Shown one piece after another: positions 8,643 to 19,468 of a stretch of 37,939 nucleotides of DNA. The DNA lies in contig NZ_JMPR01000045.1 of the NCBI RefSeq assembly GCF_000735525.1, forward strand, positions 1-37,939, given 5' to 3'. How positions within the stretch are numbered: position 1 is the first letter of the stretch; each line of letters begins with the position of its first letter. Both the position numbers and the translations under genes were made by a program. Under the pieces are notes generated by a model that ran no database searches, was not told the origin of the DNA, and worked only from the letters and a program-made list of their open reading frames with translations. The DNA is from Tatumella ptyseos ATCC 33301. GTDB lineage: Bacteria > Pseudomonadota > Gammaproteobacteria > Enterobacterales > Enterobacteriaceae.

Positions 8643-11189
8643 ATGTCTGATACTACACAACTGAAACTGGAGGGTCTTTCCTGCGGTCACTGCATCCGGC
8701 GAGTCAAAGAGGTGCTGGAACAGCGCAGTGATGTGACGGCTGCCGAAGTCACCCTGGAACAGGCTCAGGTGACCGGTACCGCCCGGGCAGCAGACCTGAT
8801 CGCTGATATTGAACAGGCCGGTTACCATGCCAGCCAGCAGACCGGTGAAAGCCACCCAAAGTCTGAACCGCTGACAGCAACAGATCCCGCGCCGGACGGG
8901 CTGCCAGCGGATACCGTTCCGGCCTCCCCGCTGAACGATGACGGTCAGGCCGTCCAGCTGCTGATTGAAGGTATGAGCTGCGCGAGCTGTGTCAGCCGGG
9001 TTGAAAAAGCCCTCAGCCAGGTCTCCGGCGTCCGTCAGGCGCGGGTGAACCTGGCCGATCGCAGTGCACTGGTTTCAGGAAAACCGAAGCCTGACGCCCT
9101 GCTGGCCGCGGTCAGCGCCGCCGGGTACAACGCACTGCTGATCACCGACGAGCACGAACGCCGTGAAACGCAGAAGAAAACGTCACGGCAAAGTTTTATC
9201 CGTTTCAGCTGGCAGGCTGCGCTGGCTCTGCTGACCGGTATCCCTGTGATGATTTGGGGGATGACCGGCCAGCATATGATGCTGAGCGCGGAGAACCATA
9301 CGCTCTGGCTGAGTATCGGGGTGATCACCCTGCTGGTCATGATCCTCTCCGGCGCACATTTCTACCGTAGTGCATGGAAAAGTCTGCGTAACCGGACCGC
9401 GACCATGGATACGCTGGTCGCGCTGGGTACCGCCGTCGCCTGGCTGTATTCGGCCGCGGTGGTGCTGTTTCCGGACCACTTTCCTGACGCCGCACGCCAT
9501 CTCTATTTTGAAGCCTGCACCATGATCATCGGGCTGATTAATCTCGGGCATGCGCTGGAACAGCGCGCACGCCAGCACTCCTCACAGGCACTGGAAAAAT
9601 TAATCGCCCTCGCCCCGGCGGAAGCCACCGTACTGAACGGTAAAGAGGAAAGACGTCTGCCGGTCAGTGCCATCGAAACCGGTATGCAGATCCGCCTGCG
9701 GACCGGGGATCGGATCCCGGTGGACGGAGTGATCAGCGACGGTGAAGGCCGTGTCGACGAGTCCATGCTGACCGGCGAAGCCTGGCCACAGAAGAAACAG
9801 GCCGGTGACACCCTCCACGCCGGGACTCTGGTCAGTGACGGTACACTGATATTCCGGGCAACGGCGACCGGGAAGAATACGGCACTGGCCCGTATTATCT
9901 CTCTGGTCAGAAATGCTCAAAGCAGTAAGCCGCGCATCGGCCAGCTGGCTGATCGTATTTCTGCCGTCTTTGTCCCGGCAGTGATTGCCATTGCGCTGCT
10001 CAGCGGAGTTATCTGGTATCTGGCCGGACCGGCCCCGCAACTTGCCTACAGCATGGTCGTGATCACCACTGTACTGATCATTGCCTGCCCCTGTGCCCTG
10101 GGACTGGCGACCCCGATGTCGGTGATTGCCGGTGTGGGCCGGGCCGCCGTTGCCGGCGTGCTGGTAAAAGATGCCGATGCGCTGCAACAGGCGAGCACCG
10201 CGGATACCGTCGTGTTCGACAAAACCGGGACACTGACCACCGGACATCCCTCCGTGACCGGTATCACGCTGTTTAACGATGCCGATCCTGATGAAGTCCT
10301 GTCGCTGGCAGCCGCGATGGAAAAGCACTCATCACATCCGCTGGCCACAGCCATCCTGGCCCGTGCTCCGGACAGCGTGTTGCCCGATATCGGTAATGTC
10401 CGGACGGTTGCGGGCAAAGGTCTGTCCGCCCGCTATCAGGCACAGTCGCTGTTACTGGGTAATATGGCTCTGCTGACAGAGGCAGAGGTAGACCTGAGTG
10501 TGGCGGCTGATGCCGTCAGGCAGGCGGCAGAACGGGGCGAAACCCCGGTATTGCTGGCAATAGACAACCGGCCTGCAGCCCTGATGACGGTCAGTGACCC
10601 GCTGCGTCCGGAAACTCCCCGGGTGGTACAGCAGCTACAGCGACTCGGCTATAACGTGGTCATGCTGACCGGCGACCAGCCCGAAACGGCCAGCGTGATT
10701 GCCAAAGCCGCCGGGATCCCGCAGGTGATCGCCGGGGTTCTGCCGGATGAAAAGGCCGCAACCATCCGTGCGTTACAGCAAAAAGGTCACCGCGTCGCCA
10801 TGGTCGGTGACGGCATCAACGATGCCCCGGCCCTGGCGCAGGCCGACACCGGGATTGCTATCCGTGGTGGCAGCGATGTGGCCATAGAAACCGCCACCCT
10901 GGCATTAATGCGTAATGATCTTCAGGCGGTTGCGGACGGACTGCTGATCGCCCGGGCCACCCTGCGCAATATGAAACAAAATCTGCTGGGCGCGTTTATT
11001 TACAACTGTATCGGGATCCCGGTCGCGGCCGGAGTACTTTACCCGCTGACCGGCACCTTGCTGAACCCGGTCATTGCCGGTGCCGCAATGGCGCTCTCCT
11101 CCATCACGGTAGTCACCAATGCTAACCGCTTATTACGCTACCGGTTACCGGTGCAGAATAAGCTACCCCCGGAACGCGAAAATGACTAG
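8643..11189 (+). CDS. copA: Copper-exporting P1B-type ATPase CopA
   Basis: CopA pumps Cu(I) from the cytoplasm to the periplasm at the inner membrane. The 848-aa product (E. coli 834) has two N-terminal heavy-metal-binding domains with G-L-S-C-G-H-C and G-M-S-C-A-S-C. It then has eight predicted membrane segments, the T-G-E phosphatase loop, the transport motif C482-P-C484, the phosphorylation motif D526-K-T-G-T, an S-H-P-L nucleotide-domain motif and G-D-G-I-N-D-A-P near the end. It is controlled by the adjacent CueR promoter. Codons 72-73 carry a -1 frameshift signal that can yield a short chaperone form (separate entry). Confidence 0.97.
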   Translation: MSDTTQLKLEGLSCGHCIRRVKEVLEQRSDVTAAEVTLEQAQVTGTARAADLIADIEQAGYHASQQTGESHPKSEPLTATDPAPDGLPADTVPASPLNDDGQAVQLLIEGMSCASCVSRVEKALSQVSGVRQARVNLADRSALVSGKPKPDALLAAVSAAGYNALLITDEHERRETQKKTSRQSFIRFSWQAALALLTGIPVMIWGMTGQHMMLSAENHTLWLSIGVITLLVMILSGAHFYRSAWKSLRNRTATMDTLVALGTAVAWLYSAAVVLFPDHFPDAARHLYFEACTMIIGLINLGHALEQRARQHSSQALEKLIALAPAEATVLNGKEERRLPVSAIETGMQIRLRTGDRIPVDGVISDGEGRVDESMLTGEAWPQKKQAGDTLHAGTLVSDGTLIFRATATGKNTALARIISLVRNAQSSKPRIGQLADRISAVFVPAVIAIALLSGVIWYLAGPAPQLAYSMVVITTVLIIACPCALGLATPMSVIAGVGRAAVAGVLVKDADALQQASTADTVVFDKTGTLTTGHPSVTGITLFNDADPDEVLSLAAAMEKHSSHPLATAILARAPDSVLPDIGNVRTVAGKGLSARYQAQSLLLGNMALLTEAEVDLSVAADAVRQAAERGETPVLLAIDNRPAALMTVSDPLRPETPRVVQQLQRLGYNVVMLTGDQPETASVIAKAAGIPQVIAGVLPDEKAATIRALQQKGHRVAMVGDGINDAPALAQADTGIAIRGGSDVAIETATLALMRNDLQAVADGLLIARATLRNMKQNLLGAFIYNCIGIPVAAGVLYPLTGTLLNPVIAGAAMALSSITVVTNANRLLRYRLPVQNKLPPEREND
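8855..8910 (+). other. Programmed -1 frameshift signal in copA, CopA(Z) form
   Basis: The heptamer C-CCA-AAG (8855-8861) is in the correct phase for -1 slippage at codons 72-73. After slipping, the next codons are GTC TGA, so translation ends at 8866 and releases a 74-residue protein holding only the first metal-binding domain. A downstream structure is available: CCGCTG (8868-8873) pairs with CAGCGG (8905-8910), with CCCG/CGGG nested inside. E. coli copA uses the same CCCAAAG site to make the copper chaperone CopA(Z). The function here is inferred from that homology. Confidence 0.72.
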
Positions 11190-11225
11190 CATAGAGAGAC
11201 TCTCTGAACCACGGTATTTCAGGTA

Positions 11226-12029
11226 ATGACACTCCTCTGGCCGCGACTGGAAAAACTATGGCGCTTTCTTCATCCGGTAAGCTATGCCTGGCCGGCGGTT
11301 GACCTTCGGGTAAATGACAGCCGGATCCATCTGACCGGGAGTATCCATATGGGTACGCGGGATATGTACCCGCTGGCTGAGCCTCTGCTAAAGCAGTTAC
11401 GGGCCGCCGATGCGCTGATTGTTGAAGCCGATATTCTGTCATCGCCCTCCCTGCCACCACAATCCGAGGCCCGGGCGCCACTGCAGGAACGGTTTGATGC
11501 CGCACTGAATGCAGAGCTTGAACAACGTTGTACGGAGTGTGAATTGCCTGTCTCAACGCTGGAGACCTTGCCGGCCTGGCAGATTGCGCTGATATTACAG
11601 AGCCGGCAGGCACAGCGGTTAGGGCTGCGGCCGGAATACGGGATTGATTATCAGCTACTGCAGGCTGCAAAAAACCTGAATAAGCCCGTGATCGAGCTTG
11701 AAGGGGCCGGAACCCAGCTCGGGATGTTAATCCGCTTACCGGATGATGGCATCGACCTGCTGGCGGACTCCTTACAACACTGGCACACCAATGCCCGGTT
11801 ACTGCAAACCATGATCAGCTGGTGGGTGGAAGGCCCGCCACGTGAAGGTCTGCCTCATGGCCTGCTGCCCTCTTCTTTTGGTCATTCCCTGAATGATGTG
11901 CTGATAAAAAAACGTAATGCCGAATGGAAGCAGAAACTGATCCGGTTGCCTCCGGGCCGCTACCTGATGGCGGTGGGGGCATTACACCTTTATGGTGACG
12001 ATAATTTGCCAGCGATGTTTGGCCGGTGA
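11226..12029 (+). CDS. ybaP: TraB/GumN-family protein YbaP
   Basis: The 267-aa product is collinear with E. coli YbaP (264), a TraB/GumN (TIKI-like) domain protein of unknown physiological role. Metalloprotease activity has been shown for animal TIKI proteins, not for this one. The family signatures are present: G-S-I-H-M-G near residues 38-43, I-V-E-A-D, L-G-L-R-P-E-Y-G-I-D in the middle, and V-G-A-L-H-L-Y-G at the C-terminus. There is no clear signal peptide. The gap from copA is 36 bp with no terminator, so copper-induced readthrough from copA is possible. Confidence 0.88.
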   Translation: MTLLWPRLEKLWRFLHPVSYAWPAVDLRVNDSRIHLTGSIHMGTRDMYPLAEPLLKQLRAADALIVEADILSSPSLPPQSEARAPLQERFDAALNAELEQRCTECELPVSTLETLPAWQIALILQSRQAQRLGLRPEYGIDYQLLQAAKNLNKPVIELEGAGTQLGMLIRLPDDGIDLLADSLQHWHTNARLLQTMISWWVEGPPREGLPHGLLPSSFGHSLNDVLIKKRNAEWKQKLIRLPPGRYLMAVGALHLYGDDNLPAMFGR

Positions 12030-12090
12030 CCCTCTGCCTGTCAGAGGATCGAAATAGTATGTATATCAGATAGTTTACAAGGATCTCTTT

Positions 12091-12570
12091 ATGACGCCTG
12101 CCATCAACCTGCTGGAAAAGCAGAAGACTCAATTTCGTATTCATCAGTATGATCACGACAGTAATGAGACAAATTTTGGCGATGAAGTGGTACGCAAACT
12201 TCAGCTGGATGCTGCTCAGGTGTTTAAAACGTTACTGGTGGCGCTGAATGGCGACAGTAAACATCTGGCCGTGGCGGTCACCCCGGTGGCAACACAGCTT
12301 GACCTGAAAAAAGTCGCTAAAGCGCTGGGCGCTAAAAAAGCAGAGATGGCCGACCCGCAACTGGCTCAGCGGGTGACCGGCTACCTGGTCGGCGGGATCA
12401 GCCCGTTAGGACAGAAGAAACGTCTGCCGACGGTGATTGATGCCAGTGCCGCGTCCCTGCCGGACATGTATATCTCCGGGGGAAAACGCGGGCTGGATAT
12501 TTCGCTGGCACCGGCAGACCTGGCCGCTCTGCTGACGGCCCCTTTTGCAGAGATCGCGCGCCACGACTAA
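12091..12570 (+). CDS. ybaK: Cys-tRNA(Pro)/Cys-tRNA(Cys) deacylase YbaK
   Basis: YbaK is a free-standing trans-editing protein that hydrolyses Cys-tRNA(Pro) made by mistake by ProRS. The 159-aa product is the E. coli length. The catalytic lysine is K46 in V-F-K-T-L-L-V. The [11 protein letters not shown] substrate-loop motif and S-G-G-K-R-G-L-D are intact. A small hairpin (CCTCTG/CAGAGG, 12031-12047) without a T-run lies between ybaP and ybaK. The stop overlaps the convergent LysR gene by 4 bp. Confidence 0.96.
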   Translation: MTPAINLLEKQKTQFRIHQYDHDSNETNFGDEVVRKLQLDAAQVFKTLLVALNGDSKHLAVAVTPVATQLDLKKVAKALGAKKAEMADPQLAQRVTGYLVGGISPLGQKKRLPTVIDASAASLPDMYISGGKRGLDISLAPADLAALLTAPFAEIARHD

Positions 12571-13433
12571 TCCTTCTGCTGACAAAGCTGGTCAATCATC
12601 CAATAACCCGCCGGACCCGGGGGATGGCGGGTTGACCAGATCACATCCATCCGGCTTTGTTGCGGCCAGCCAGCTAACGTCAGAGGGTGCAATACCCCCC
12701 GTCCGAATTGTCTGACCAGCCAGCAGGGTAAGGTTGTCCAGCCAAATCCCTGTTCTGCCATATCCAGTAGCAACAGATAAGAAGAGGCTGACCACGAATG
12801 CCCTTCACTTTTATTGTCGGGAGGCCGTACCCAGGTATTCAGCCGCAGTTGCCGGACCGCTTTGAGGTGTGCCGCACTGAGCTGTACGTTAGCCGCCAAA
12901 GGGTGCTGGTGATGAATATAGAGGCCCATGCTGACCAGCACCTGCAGGCGCCGGGCGACCAGGTCCGGCGGCAAGGCGGGTTGTTCACGCACGACACCCA
13001 GGTGGGCCCGTCCGGTTTGCAGAAGGTCGAGCACGTCATCATCTTCCGCGACCATGCATTCAAATTCGATATCCTGATACCGTTCTTCAAAACGGTGTAA
13101 CAGGATTTCATGATGCTCAGCGGGCCAGATATCGGACACGGCCAGTGTCAGCCTCGGCTCGGTACCGCGGGATAAACCTATCGCTAAATCATCCAGACGA
13201 CGGCTGGCGGCCAGGATCTCTTTGACTCTGGCCAGCGCGCGACGCCCCTCTTCCGTCAGTACCGGCTGCCTTCCGCGCCGGTCAAATAACAGAAACCCTA
13301 TATCATCTTCCAGCCGGGCGACTGCGGCACTGATGGTGGACTGGCTTTTTCCCAGATAACGGGCAGCGGCAGAAAATGAACCGCAGGCATCGGTCTGAAC
13401 AAAGGCTTCGAGTGACTCCGGGGAATAACGCAT
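12567..13433 (-). CDS. LysR-family transcriptional regulator
   Basis: The 288-aa product has a typical LysR layout. An N-terminal winged helix-turn-helix spans about residues 5-65 ([17 protein letters not shown]), followed by a linker helix and a two-lobed effector domain ([10 protein letters not shown] to the C-terminus). I cannot name the specific orthologue. It is divergent from a PACE efflux gene 93 bp away and is the obvious candidate regulator of it. The AceR-AceI pair of Acinetobacter has the same LysR/PACE pairing. The effector is unknown. It ends inside the convergent ybaK stop region. Confidence 0.88.
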   Translation of the reverse strand: MRYSPESLEAFVQTDACGSFSAAARYLGKSQSTISAAVARLEDDIGFLLFDRRGRQPVLTEEGRRALARVKEILAASRRLDDLAIGLSRGTEPRLTLAVSDIWPAEHHEILLHRFEERYQDIEFECMVAEDDDVLDLLQTGRAHLGVVREQPALPPDLVARRLQVLVSMGLYIHHQHPLAANVQLSAAHLKAVRQLRLNTWVRPPDNKSEGHSWSASSYLLLLDMAEQGFGWTTLPCWLVRQFGRGVLHPLTLAGWPQQSRMDVIWSTRHPPGPAGYWMIDQLCQQKD

Positions 13434-13441
13434 AACTCACC

Positions 13442-13458
13442 TATCGGTTTTTACGATA
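13442..13458. promoter_or_regulatory. Candidate LysR operator between regulator and PACE gene
   Basis: TATCG (13442-13446) and CGATA (13454-13458) form a perfect 5-bp inverted repeat with a 7-bp AT-rich spacer, enclosing the T-N11-A pattern of LysR boxes. It lies 9 bp upstream of the LysR start codon and 68 bp upstream of the PACE start, a position suited to autoregulation plus activation of the divergent gene. Confidence 0.55.
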
Positions 13459-13526
13459 CCTGGTCATTTTACCTGCCATCCTGTGGCTGGGAAAATAGCG
13501 ATCAGAAAAAATAAGGAGTCATGATC

Positions 13527-13961
13527 ATGCGTACCCGTTCTGCTTACGAGCGTCTGTTACATACCCTGGGCTATGAGTTTTTTGCTTTACTGATCACTAT
13601 TCCCGGCGCCGCCTGGATCACGGGCCAGCCGATCACCGGGATGGGTATCACTGCGGTGGCCCTCTCTTTACTGGCAATGGTCTGGAACCTGCTCTTTAAT
13701 ATGGGTTTTGATCACTTCTTCCCGCCGGGCGTTCCCCGCGCCGCGGGTATCCGCATCTTACATGCGGCGGGGTTTGAAGGCGGATTTGTACTGTTTGCCG
13801 TCCCTGTGACGGCAGGAATGTTAGCTATCAGTCTTACTGAAGCACTGCTGCTGGATATTGGTTTCCTGCTGTTCTACCTGCCCTACACTTATCTCTTCAA
13901 CCTGGGCTGGGATAAACTAATGGCTCTGATGCTGCGGGATGCAACGGCAGCCTCGCGGTAA
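13527..13961 (+). CDS. PACE-family multidrug/biogenic amine efflux protein
   Basis: The product is about 144 aa with four hydrophobic segments. It is arranged as two tandem bacterial transmembrane-pair units (about residues 10-65 and 75-140), the PACE fold typified by AceI, which exports chlorhexidine and probably short diamines. Visible PACE marks: R-S-A-Y-E-R-L-L-H at the start, a membrane glutamate in L-G-Y-E-F-F, W-N-L-L-F-N-M-G-F-D ending unit one, and Y-L-F-N-L-G-W-D ending unit two. The ATG at 13527 sits 8 nt after AAGGAG; the ATG at 13521 is too close to it. The substrate here is unknown. Confidence 0.85.
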   Translation: MRTRSAYERLLHTLGYEFFALLITIPGAAWITGQPITGMGITAVALSLLAMVWNLLFNMGFDHFFPPGVPRAAGIRILHAAGFEGGFVLFAVPVTAGMLAISLTEALLLDIGFLLFYLPYTYLFNLGWDKLMALMLRDATAASR

Positions 13962-14361
13962 AAGGCTACGGGATGTTCTCCGGGCGGCCTTCAGGGAAGT
14001 CCCGGCATTCTGTGCCACCAGGATCCTGTTCAGCCAGCGGAAGATCCGTAATATCAGCGATTATAATGAGTCGATAAATACGGGGTTTTGTCAGGAAAAC
14101 TAAAAAAACCGTGTCTGTCTCTCAACTTTCGCCCGCACTGTTTGTGTCATTCTGCTGTTTTACTTATTATTTCTTTAAGGGTTTATTCAGTAAATTCAGG
14201 CTGACAGACAGGATCCCGCCTGTTTTTCCCCTTATGCATTTTCTTTATGACTCAGTAACGGATTTTTAACTGTTTTATCGCGACTGTCCGTCCGGCGGAT
14301 AGCGTATTTTTCCTCTCACCCCTGGCAGAAAACGCAATCGCCCGGCTTTAAAGGAGAGACC
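13962..14361. other. 400-bp intergenic region upstream of ybaL, no gene seen
   Basis: No ORF with a credible start is visible. A weak hairpin, ACAGG/CCTGT followed by TTTTCCCC, lies around 14209-14229 and could be a terminator for the PACE gene. The AT-rich middle (about 14090-14280) probably holds the ybaL promoter, but I cannot pick one hexamer pair with confidence. AAAGGAGAG just before 14362 is the ybaL ribosome-binding site. Confidence 0.4.
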
Positions 14362-16041
14362 ATGCATCATACTACCCCTCTTATCACCACTATCGTCAGC
14401 GCATTGGTACTGGCCTTTTTACTGGGTATGCTGGCGAATAAATTGCGATTCTCCCCGCTGGTCGGCTATTTACTTGCCGGTGTCCTGGTCGGGCCTTTTA
14501 CCCCGGGCTTTGTGGCAGATACCAATCTGGCACCGGAACTGGCCGAACTCGGGGTTATTCTGCTGATGTTTGGTGTCGGGCTGCATTTCTCCCTGAAAGA
14601 CCTGATGACCGTAAAAGCCATCGCTATCCCCGGGGCCATCGCACAGATTTTCGTTGCAACATTACTGGGGATCGGTCTTTCCGCCATTCTTGGCTGGAGC
14701 ATGATGACCGGGCTGGTTTTCGGGCTTTGCCTCTCAACGGCAAGTACAGTCGTTCTGCTCAGAGCTCTGGAGGAGCGACAACTGGTAGACAGTCAGCGCG
14801 GACGTATCGCCATTGGCTGGCTGATTGTGGAAGACCTGGTGATGGTCCTGACTCTGGTTCTGTTACCCGCCATTGCCGGGATGATGGAGCAGGGAAATGC
14901 CAGTGTCGGTCTGCTGTTTCGCGATCTGCTGATCACCATCGGCAAAGTAGTCGCCTTTATGGTGATTATGGTCGTCTTTGGTCGCCGCGTAGTCCCCTGG
15001 ATCCTGGCGAAAAGTGCGGCGACCGGGTCGCGGGAGTTATTCACCCTGGCGGTGCTTGCACTGGCTCTCGGTATCGCATTTGGTGCTGTGGAATTTTTTG
15101 ATGTGTCATTTGCATTGGGGGCATTCTTTGCCGGGATGGTGCTGAACGAATCAGAACTCAGTCATCGGGCAGCCCATGATACGCTGCCACTGCGCGATGC
15201 CTTTGCGGTGCTGTTTTTTGTCTCGGTCGGTATGCTGTTTGACCCGCATATTCTGATTGAACGTCCCCTGGCGGTCTTCGGTGCACTGGCCATTGTCCTG
15301 GCAGGAAAATCAGTGGCTGCCTGGCTGCTGGTCACCTGGCTTGGCCATACACGACGCACGGCGTTAACCATCTCCGTCAGTCTGGCACAGATTGGTGAGT
15401 TTGCCTTTATTCTGGCCGGCCTGGGGGGCTCGCTGGGATTGCTGAACGATGACGGCCGTAATCTGGTACTGGCCGCCGCCATTCTCTCCATTATGGTCAA
15501 CCCGGTCATGTTCAGCCTTGCAGAGCGCTATCTGGCCACGACAGAGCCATCTGCAGAGACTCCCCCTTCCGGCGAAACTATCGCTCCGGAAGAACCCCCC
15601 GTGCCACTAAATATCTGTCATCATGCCATTGTCGTCGGTTACGGGCGGGTCGGAAGCCTGCTTTGTCAGAAGCTCCGGCAGCTACAGGTGCCGGTCGTGG
15701 TGGTCGAAACCAGTCGCCCCAGGGTAGAGGTGATCCGCGAACAGGGGTTCGCCGCTGTCGCCGGTAATGCCGCACGTACGGACACCATGGAAATAGCCCG
15801 GCTTGACTGCGCCCGCTGGCTGTTTTTAACCATTCCAAACGGTTATGAGTCCGGCGAGGTGGCGGCGGCGGCCCGCGAGAAACGACAGGATATCGCCATT
15901 ATTGCCCGCGCTCACTATGACGATGAGGTCATCTACCTCACCGAACACGGTGCGGATAAGGTCATTATGGGCGAGCGGGAAATTGCCAAAAGTATGACAA
16001 ATATTCTGGCGGCGGAAAGTTCAGCGCCGCAGGCGGTATAG
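14362..16041 (+). CDS. ybaL: CPA2-family cation/H+ antiporter YbaL (KefB/KefC-like)
   Basis: The 559-aa product matches E. coli YbaL (558), a predicted monovalent cation:proton antiporter of the inner membrane. Residues about 5-390 form roughly 12 membrane segments including V-G-Y-L-L-A-G-V-L-V-G-P and L-A-Q-I-G-E-F-A-F-I-L. An acidic, proline-rich linker (about 398-418) leads to a C-terminal TrkA-N/RCK domain with G-Y-G-R-V-G-S, which binds nucleotide. Specific transport substrate and gating ligand are not established to my knowledge. A strong AAGGAGAG ribosome-binding site precedes the ATG. Confidence 0.94.
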   Translation: MHHTTPLITTIVSALVLAFLLGMLANKLRFSPLVGYLLAGVLVGPFTPGFVADTNLAPELAELGVILLMFGVGLHFSLKDLMTVKAIAIPGAIAQIFVATLLGIGLSAILGWSMMTGLVFGLCLSTASTVVLLRALEERQLVDSQRGRIAIGWLIVEDLVMVLTLVLLPAIAGMMEQGNASVGLLFRDLLITIGKVVAFMVIMVVFGRRVVPWILAKSAATGSRELFTLAVLALALGIAFGAVEFFDVSFALGAFFAGMVLNESELSHRAAHDTLPLRDAFAVLFFVSVGMLFDPHILIERPLAVFGALAIVLAGKSVAAWLLVTWLGHTRRTALTISVSLAQIGEFAFILAGLGGSLGLLNDDGRNLVLAAAILSIMVNPVMFSLAERYLATTEPSAETPPSGETIAPEEPPVPLNICHHAIVVGYGRVGSLLCQKLRQLQVPVVVVETSRPRVEVIREQGFAAVAGNAARTDTMEIARLDCARWLFLTIPNGYESGEVAAAAREKRQDIAIIARAHYDDEVIYLTEHGADKVIMGEREIAKSMTNILAAESSAPQAV

Positions 16042-16082
16042 CCACCTGCCGCGATACGGTGACCCGGAGATAAGTATGAGCA

Positions 16083-16110
16083 TGCGTCCGTGAATAACAC
16101 CACGGGCGCA
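16083..16110. terminator. Hairpin between convergent ybaL and gsk, possible terminator
   Basis: A 10-bp stem with one G-T pair, TGCGTCCGTG (16083-16092) and CACGGGCGCA (16101-16110), closes an 8-nt loop. Neither side has a clean T-run, so it may act with Rho or as an mRNA 3'-end protector. Confidence 0.42.
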
Positions 16111-16117
16111 GTCTGTA

Positions 16118-17419
16118 TTATCTGTCCCAGTAGGCCTCTTCCAGGCTGTCTTCGCGCTCAGGCAACCCGCGACTCAGGCGCGGAGAATGCTGATTCAGTA
16201 CCTGATAGCTGACACGGTTCGCATACTTGCAGACCTGAGCCAGTGAGGAATACGTCAGGAAGGACTGAGTATGTTTAGCCGAATTCGGGACTTTCTGCCG
16301 ATGATAGTTATTGGCTGAAATGTCATGTAATACCGCGGCCAGTGCCCCATCCCCCGCGCCGTTGGTGTTCATGATTTTTTCCGGCCCGCCCATATAGGGG
16401 GCAATATGGGAAAAGACTTTCACCGGGCGGGTACAATCCTGATAGCGCATGGCGCGACTAAATTCATACTGGTTAAATTCAGCAATGGCACCGGGTAACA
16501 ATGGCAGGTTGGTACGTCGTAATACGTCTTCGTCGCTGTAGCCAGCCATATAAAGCCCCGCCGGACCGGCAGTGCAAAGCACCAGATCAACCCACTGTAA
16601 TGCCATATCTGCGGCCAGCAGCGGGTCCGATTCGCCGGTCAGTTCACAGGCTTCATCTTCGTTCATGGCAACAATCGAGATATGCTCATGCAAAAAGTCA
16701 CGCCAGAATGCCGGGTTTTCGGCAATGACATGACGGGTGCCCAGGGTCAGTACCACCGGAACCTGATGTTTTTTAGCGTATTCGATAGCTTTCATGGTGG
16801 CCTGCGGCATGGGTTCCCCCTCTTTCGCTCGCACCAGGTAAGAAGTCAGGACCAGCGCCGAGGCCTCAGCAATGACAGCTTCCGGAATATTATCCGGATG
16901 CAGCTGATTCATGGCGCCCGGGCTTATCGCAAAGGTACGTTCGCCGTTGTCGCCTATCAGGGTATAACAACGACCAATCGAGCCGTTAACGCCCTGCAGA
17001 CAGTTCAGGTCAACTTTGCTTGAGGTATTACACAGATAGCGGTACGCATAATCACCGACCGTAATATTGCCGCACATAACGCCCAACAGCACCGAGCGAT
17101 CATCCGCCAGCACCGAGTAGTTATGCAGGGTATTACCGATAGTCCCGCCGGCAAACTGATCACTGATAAGCTTTTTCTGCACTAATTCCTGATACAGCGC
17201 TTCAGCAACATCATCCTCGATGACCAGTGAATGCCCGCGACTGAGGCCATAACGTTCAATAAAAGCATCATCGACTTTTGCTTCTATATCAACCATCGTC
17301 TGGTCAATGCCGACCACAGGAGAAGTCGTCACTAACTCTGCAGGATCAGCCTGCAACAGAGGGTCACGGGCACTGACCGGGAAGTAATGTTTAGATTTAC
17401 GCTGACCAGGAAATTTCAT
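16118..17419 (-). CDS. gsk: Inosine-guanosine kinase
   Basis: Gsk phosphorylates guanosine and inosine to GMP and IMP for purine salvage. The 433-aa product is one residue shorter than E. coli Gsk. It belongs to the PfkB/ribokinase family; the catalytic motif N-T-N-G-A-G-D-G-A near residue 347 includes the proton-abstracting Asp. The N-terminal G-Q-R-K-S-K-H-Y-F-P-V block is typical of Gsk. It is followed by the convergent ybaL gene and preceded by hemH on the same strand, the E. coli order. Confidence 0.95.
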   Translation of the reverse strand: MKFPGQRKSKHYFPVSARDPLLQADPAELVTTSPVVGIDQTMVDIEAKVDDAFIERYGLSRGHSLVIEDDVAEALYQELVQKKLISDQFAGGTIGNTLHNYSVLADDRSVLLGVMCGNITVGDYAYRYLCNTSSKVDLNCLQGVNGSIGRCYTLIGDNGERTFAISPGAMNQLHPDNIPEAVIAEASALVLTSYLVRAKEGEPMPQATMKAIEYAKKHQVPVVLTLGTRHVIAENPAFWRDFLHEHISIVAMNEDEACELTGESDPLLAADMALQWVDLVLCTAGPAGLYMAGYSDEDVLRRTNLPLLPGAIAEFNQYEFSRAMRYQDCTRPVKVFSHIAPYMGGPEKIMNTNGAGDGALAAVLHDISANNYHRQKVPNSAKHTQSFLTYSSLAQVCKYANRVSYQVLNQHSPRLSRGLPEREDSLEEAYWDR

Positions 17420-17484
17420 ATTTTTAAGTTAATCGCAGGAATAAAGCGTGGATCTTACCATATTCCCAACGATTAACCGGTTTT

Positions 17485-18444
17485 TCATCGCCCGGAATTT
17501 ACCAGCTCTAACATCATGCGGATATGTAGCTCATCATCGTTCAGTGCCGGGATATATTCGAACTTCTCTCCCCCGGCATGCAGGAAAAATTCCCGGTTTT
17601 GTTCGTTGATCTCTTCCAGGGTTTCCAGACAATCGGCAGAGAAGCCGGGGCTCATAACCTGAATATGACGGATCCCTTTTTCCGGCAGGGACTTCACGGT
17701 TTCATCCGTATAAGGCATCAGCCAGGGTTCGCGACCAAACCGGGACTGGAACGTCATGATTAATTCGTCTTCGTTCATCCCCAGAGCTTCGCGCAGACAA
17801 GCTGTCGTATGTTCACAGCGGAGCGGATAATCATCACCCTGATTGGCGAAACGTTGCGGGATCCCGTGATAGGAAAGCAGCAGAACATCCGGCTTTCCAT
17901 GCTGCGCAAAGGAACGCTCTACAGAGTCCTTCAGAGCGGCGATATAGGCGGGATGAGTTGCATAATCGCGGATCAGCTGAATATCCGGCAAGGTCCGCCG
18001 GGTGCGGAAAATTTCATGCAGTCCGTCCCAGACAGCCGATACCGTCGATGATGAGAATTGCGGATACAAGGGTAACACGATCAGGCGTGTGACCCCCTGC
18101 GCCAGCAGTTCATCAACGCCACTTTGCAATGACGGATTGCCGTAAGACATCCCTAAAGCGACCGGCATATCGGTTAACTTCGCCAGCGCATTCCGCTGAC
18201 GCTGACTGTAGACCAGCAGAGGCGAACCCTCATCCATCCACACAGACGCATAAAGCTTTGCTACCCGGGGAGAACGCAATGGCAGAATAGCGCCACGCAA
18301 TACCGGCCACCAGATAATTCGCGGAACATCAACGACGCGCTTATCACTCAGAAATTGTTTCAGATAGCGTTTTACTGCAGCGGAAGTCGGGGCATCAGGC
18401 GTGCCCAGGTTGACCAGCAGAACACCTGGCTTATCTTGCCTCAT
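17485..18444 (-). CDS. hemH: Ferrochelatase
   Basis: HemH inserts ferrous iron into protoporphyrin IX, the last step of heme b synthesis, at the inner membrane face. The ATG at 18444 gives 319 aa starting M-R-Q as in E. coli and sits 6 nt after AAGGA. An ATG at 18447 immediately before it would add one Met. Conserved stretches include [15 protein letters not shown], the catalytic His in [24 protein letters not shown] and the Glu-rich C-L-E-T-L-E-E-I-N. Confidence 0.96.
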   Translation of the reverse strand: MRQDKPGVLLVNLGTPDAPTSAAVKRYLKQFLSDKRVVDVPRIIWWPVLRGAILPLRSPRVAKLYASVWMDEGSPLLVYSQRQRNALAKLTDMPVALGMSYGNPSLQSGVDELLAQGVTRLIVLPLYPQFSSSTVSAVWDGLHEIFRTRRTLPDIQLIRDYATHPAYIAALKDSVERSFAQHGKPDVLLLSYHGIPQRFANQGDDYPLRCEHTTACLREALGMNEDELIMTFQSRFGREPWLMPYTDETVKSLPEKGIRHIQVMSPGFSADCLETLEEINEQNREFFLHAGGEKFEYIPALNDDELHIRMMLELVNSGR

Positions 18445-18516
18445 CATTATTCCTTATTCACAGGCTTTGCAGGGAAGGCTCATTGTAGCGAATATTGGCG
18501 AAGGGAACAGCGGCAG

Positions 18517-18547
18517 AGAAAGAACGGACCGAATAAATCCGGTCCGT
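18517..18547 (-). terminator. Rho-independent terminator after adk
   Basis: Read on the minus strand, an 8-bp stem ACGGACCG/CGGTCCGT (18524-18547, 8-nt loop) is followed by TTCTTTCTC. It lies 10 bp past the adk stop and separates adk from hemH. Confidence 0.78.
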
Positions 18548-18556
18548 AACAGGGGA

Positions 18557-19342
<786 letters not shown>

Positions 19343-19413
19343 TTATTCAGTTTACGGAACGAACAACGACGATCCACCACTAAAATAACAGCCCCGGCAG
19401 ACGGCGCGTACCG

Positions 19414-19439
19414 ATAAAAAAGGCCCGCAAATGCGGGCC
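19414..19439 (-). terminator. Rho-independent terminator after htpG
   Basis: On the minus strand GGCCCGC-ATTT-GCGGGCC (19439-19422) forms a 7-bp GC stem with tetraloop, followed by TTTTTTTATC. This is a textbook terminator 30 bp beyond the htpG stop. Confidence 0.93.
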
Positions 19440-19468
19440 CCGAAGTATGCTGTCATCGTATGCTGCGA

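Noticed and set aside
9183-10417. Long minus-strand ORFs antisense to copA (up to 242 aa)
   Set aside because: copA is certain over this span and the antisense translations show no recognisable protein features.
14209-14229. ACAGG/CCTGT hairpin with T-rich tail before ybaL as a definite terminator
   Set aside because: Only five pairs and a C-interrupted tail; mentioned in the intergenic entry but not called as a feature.
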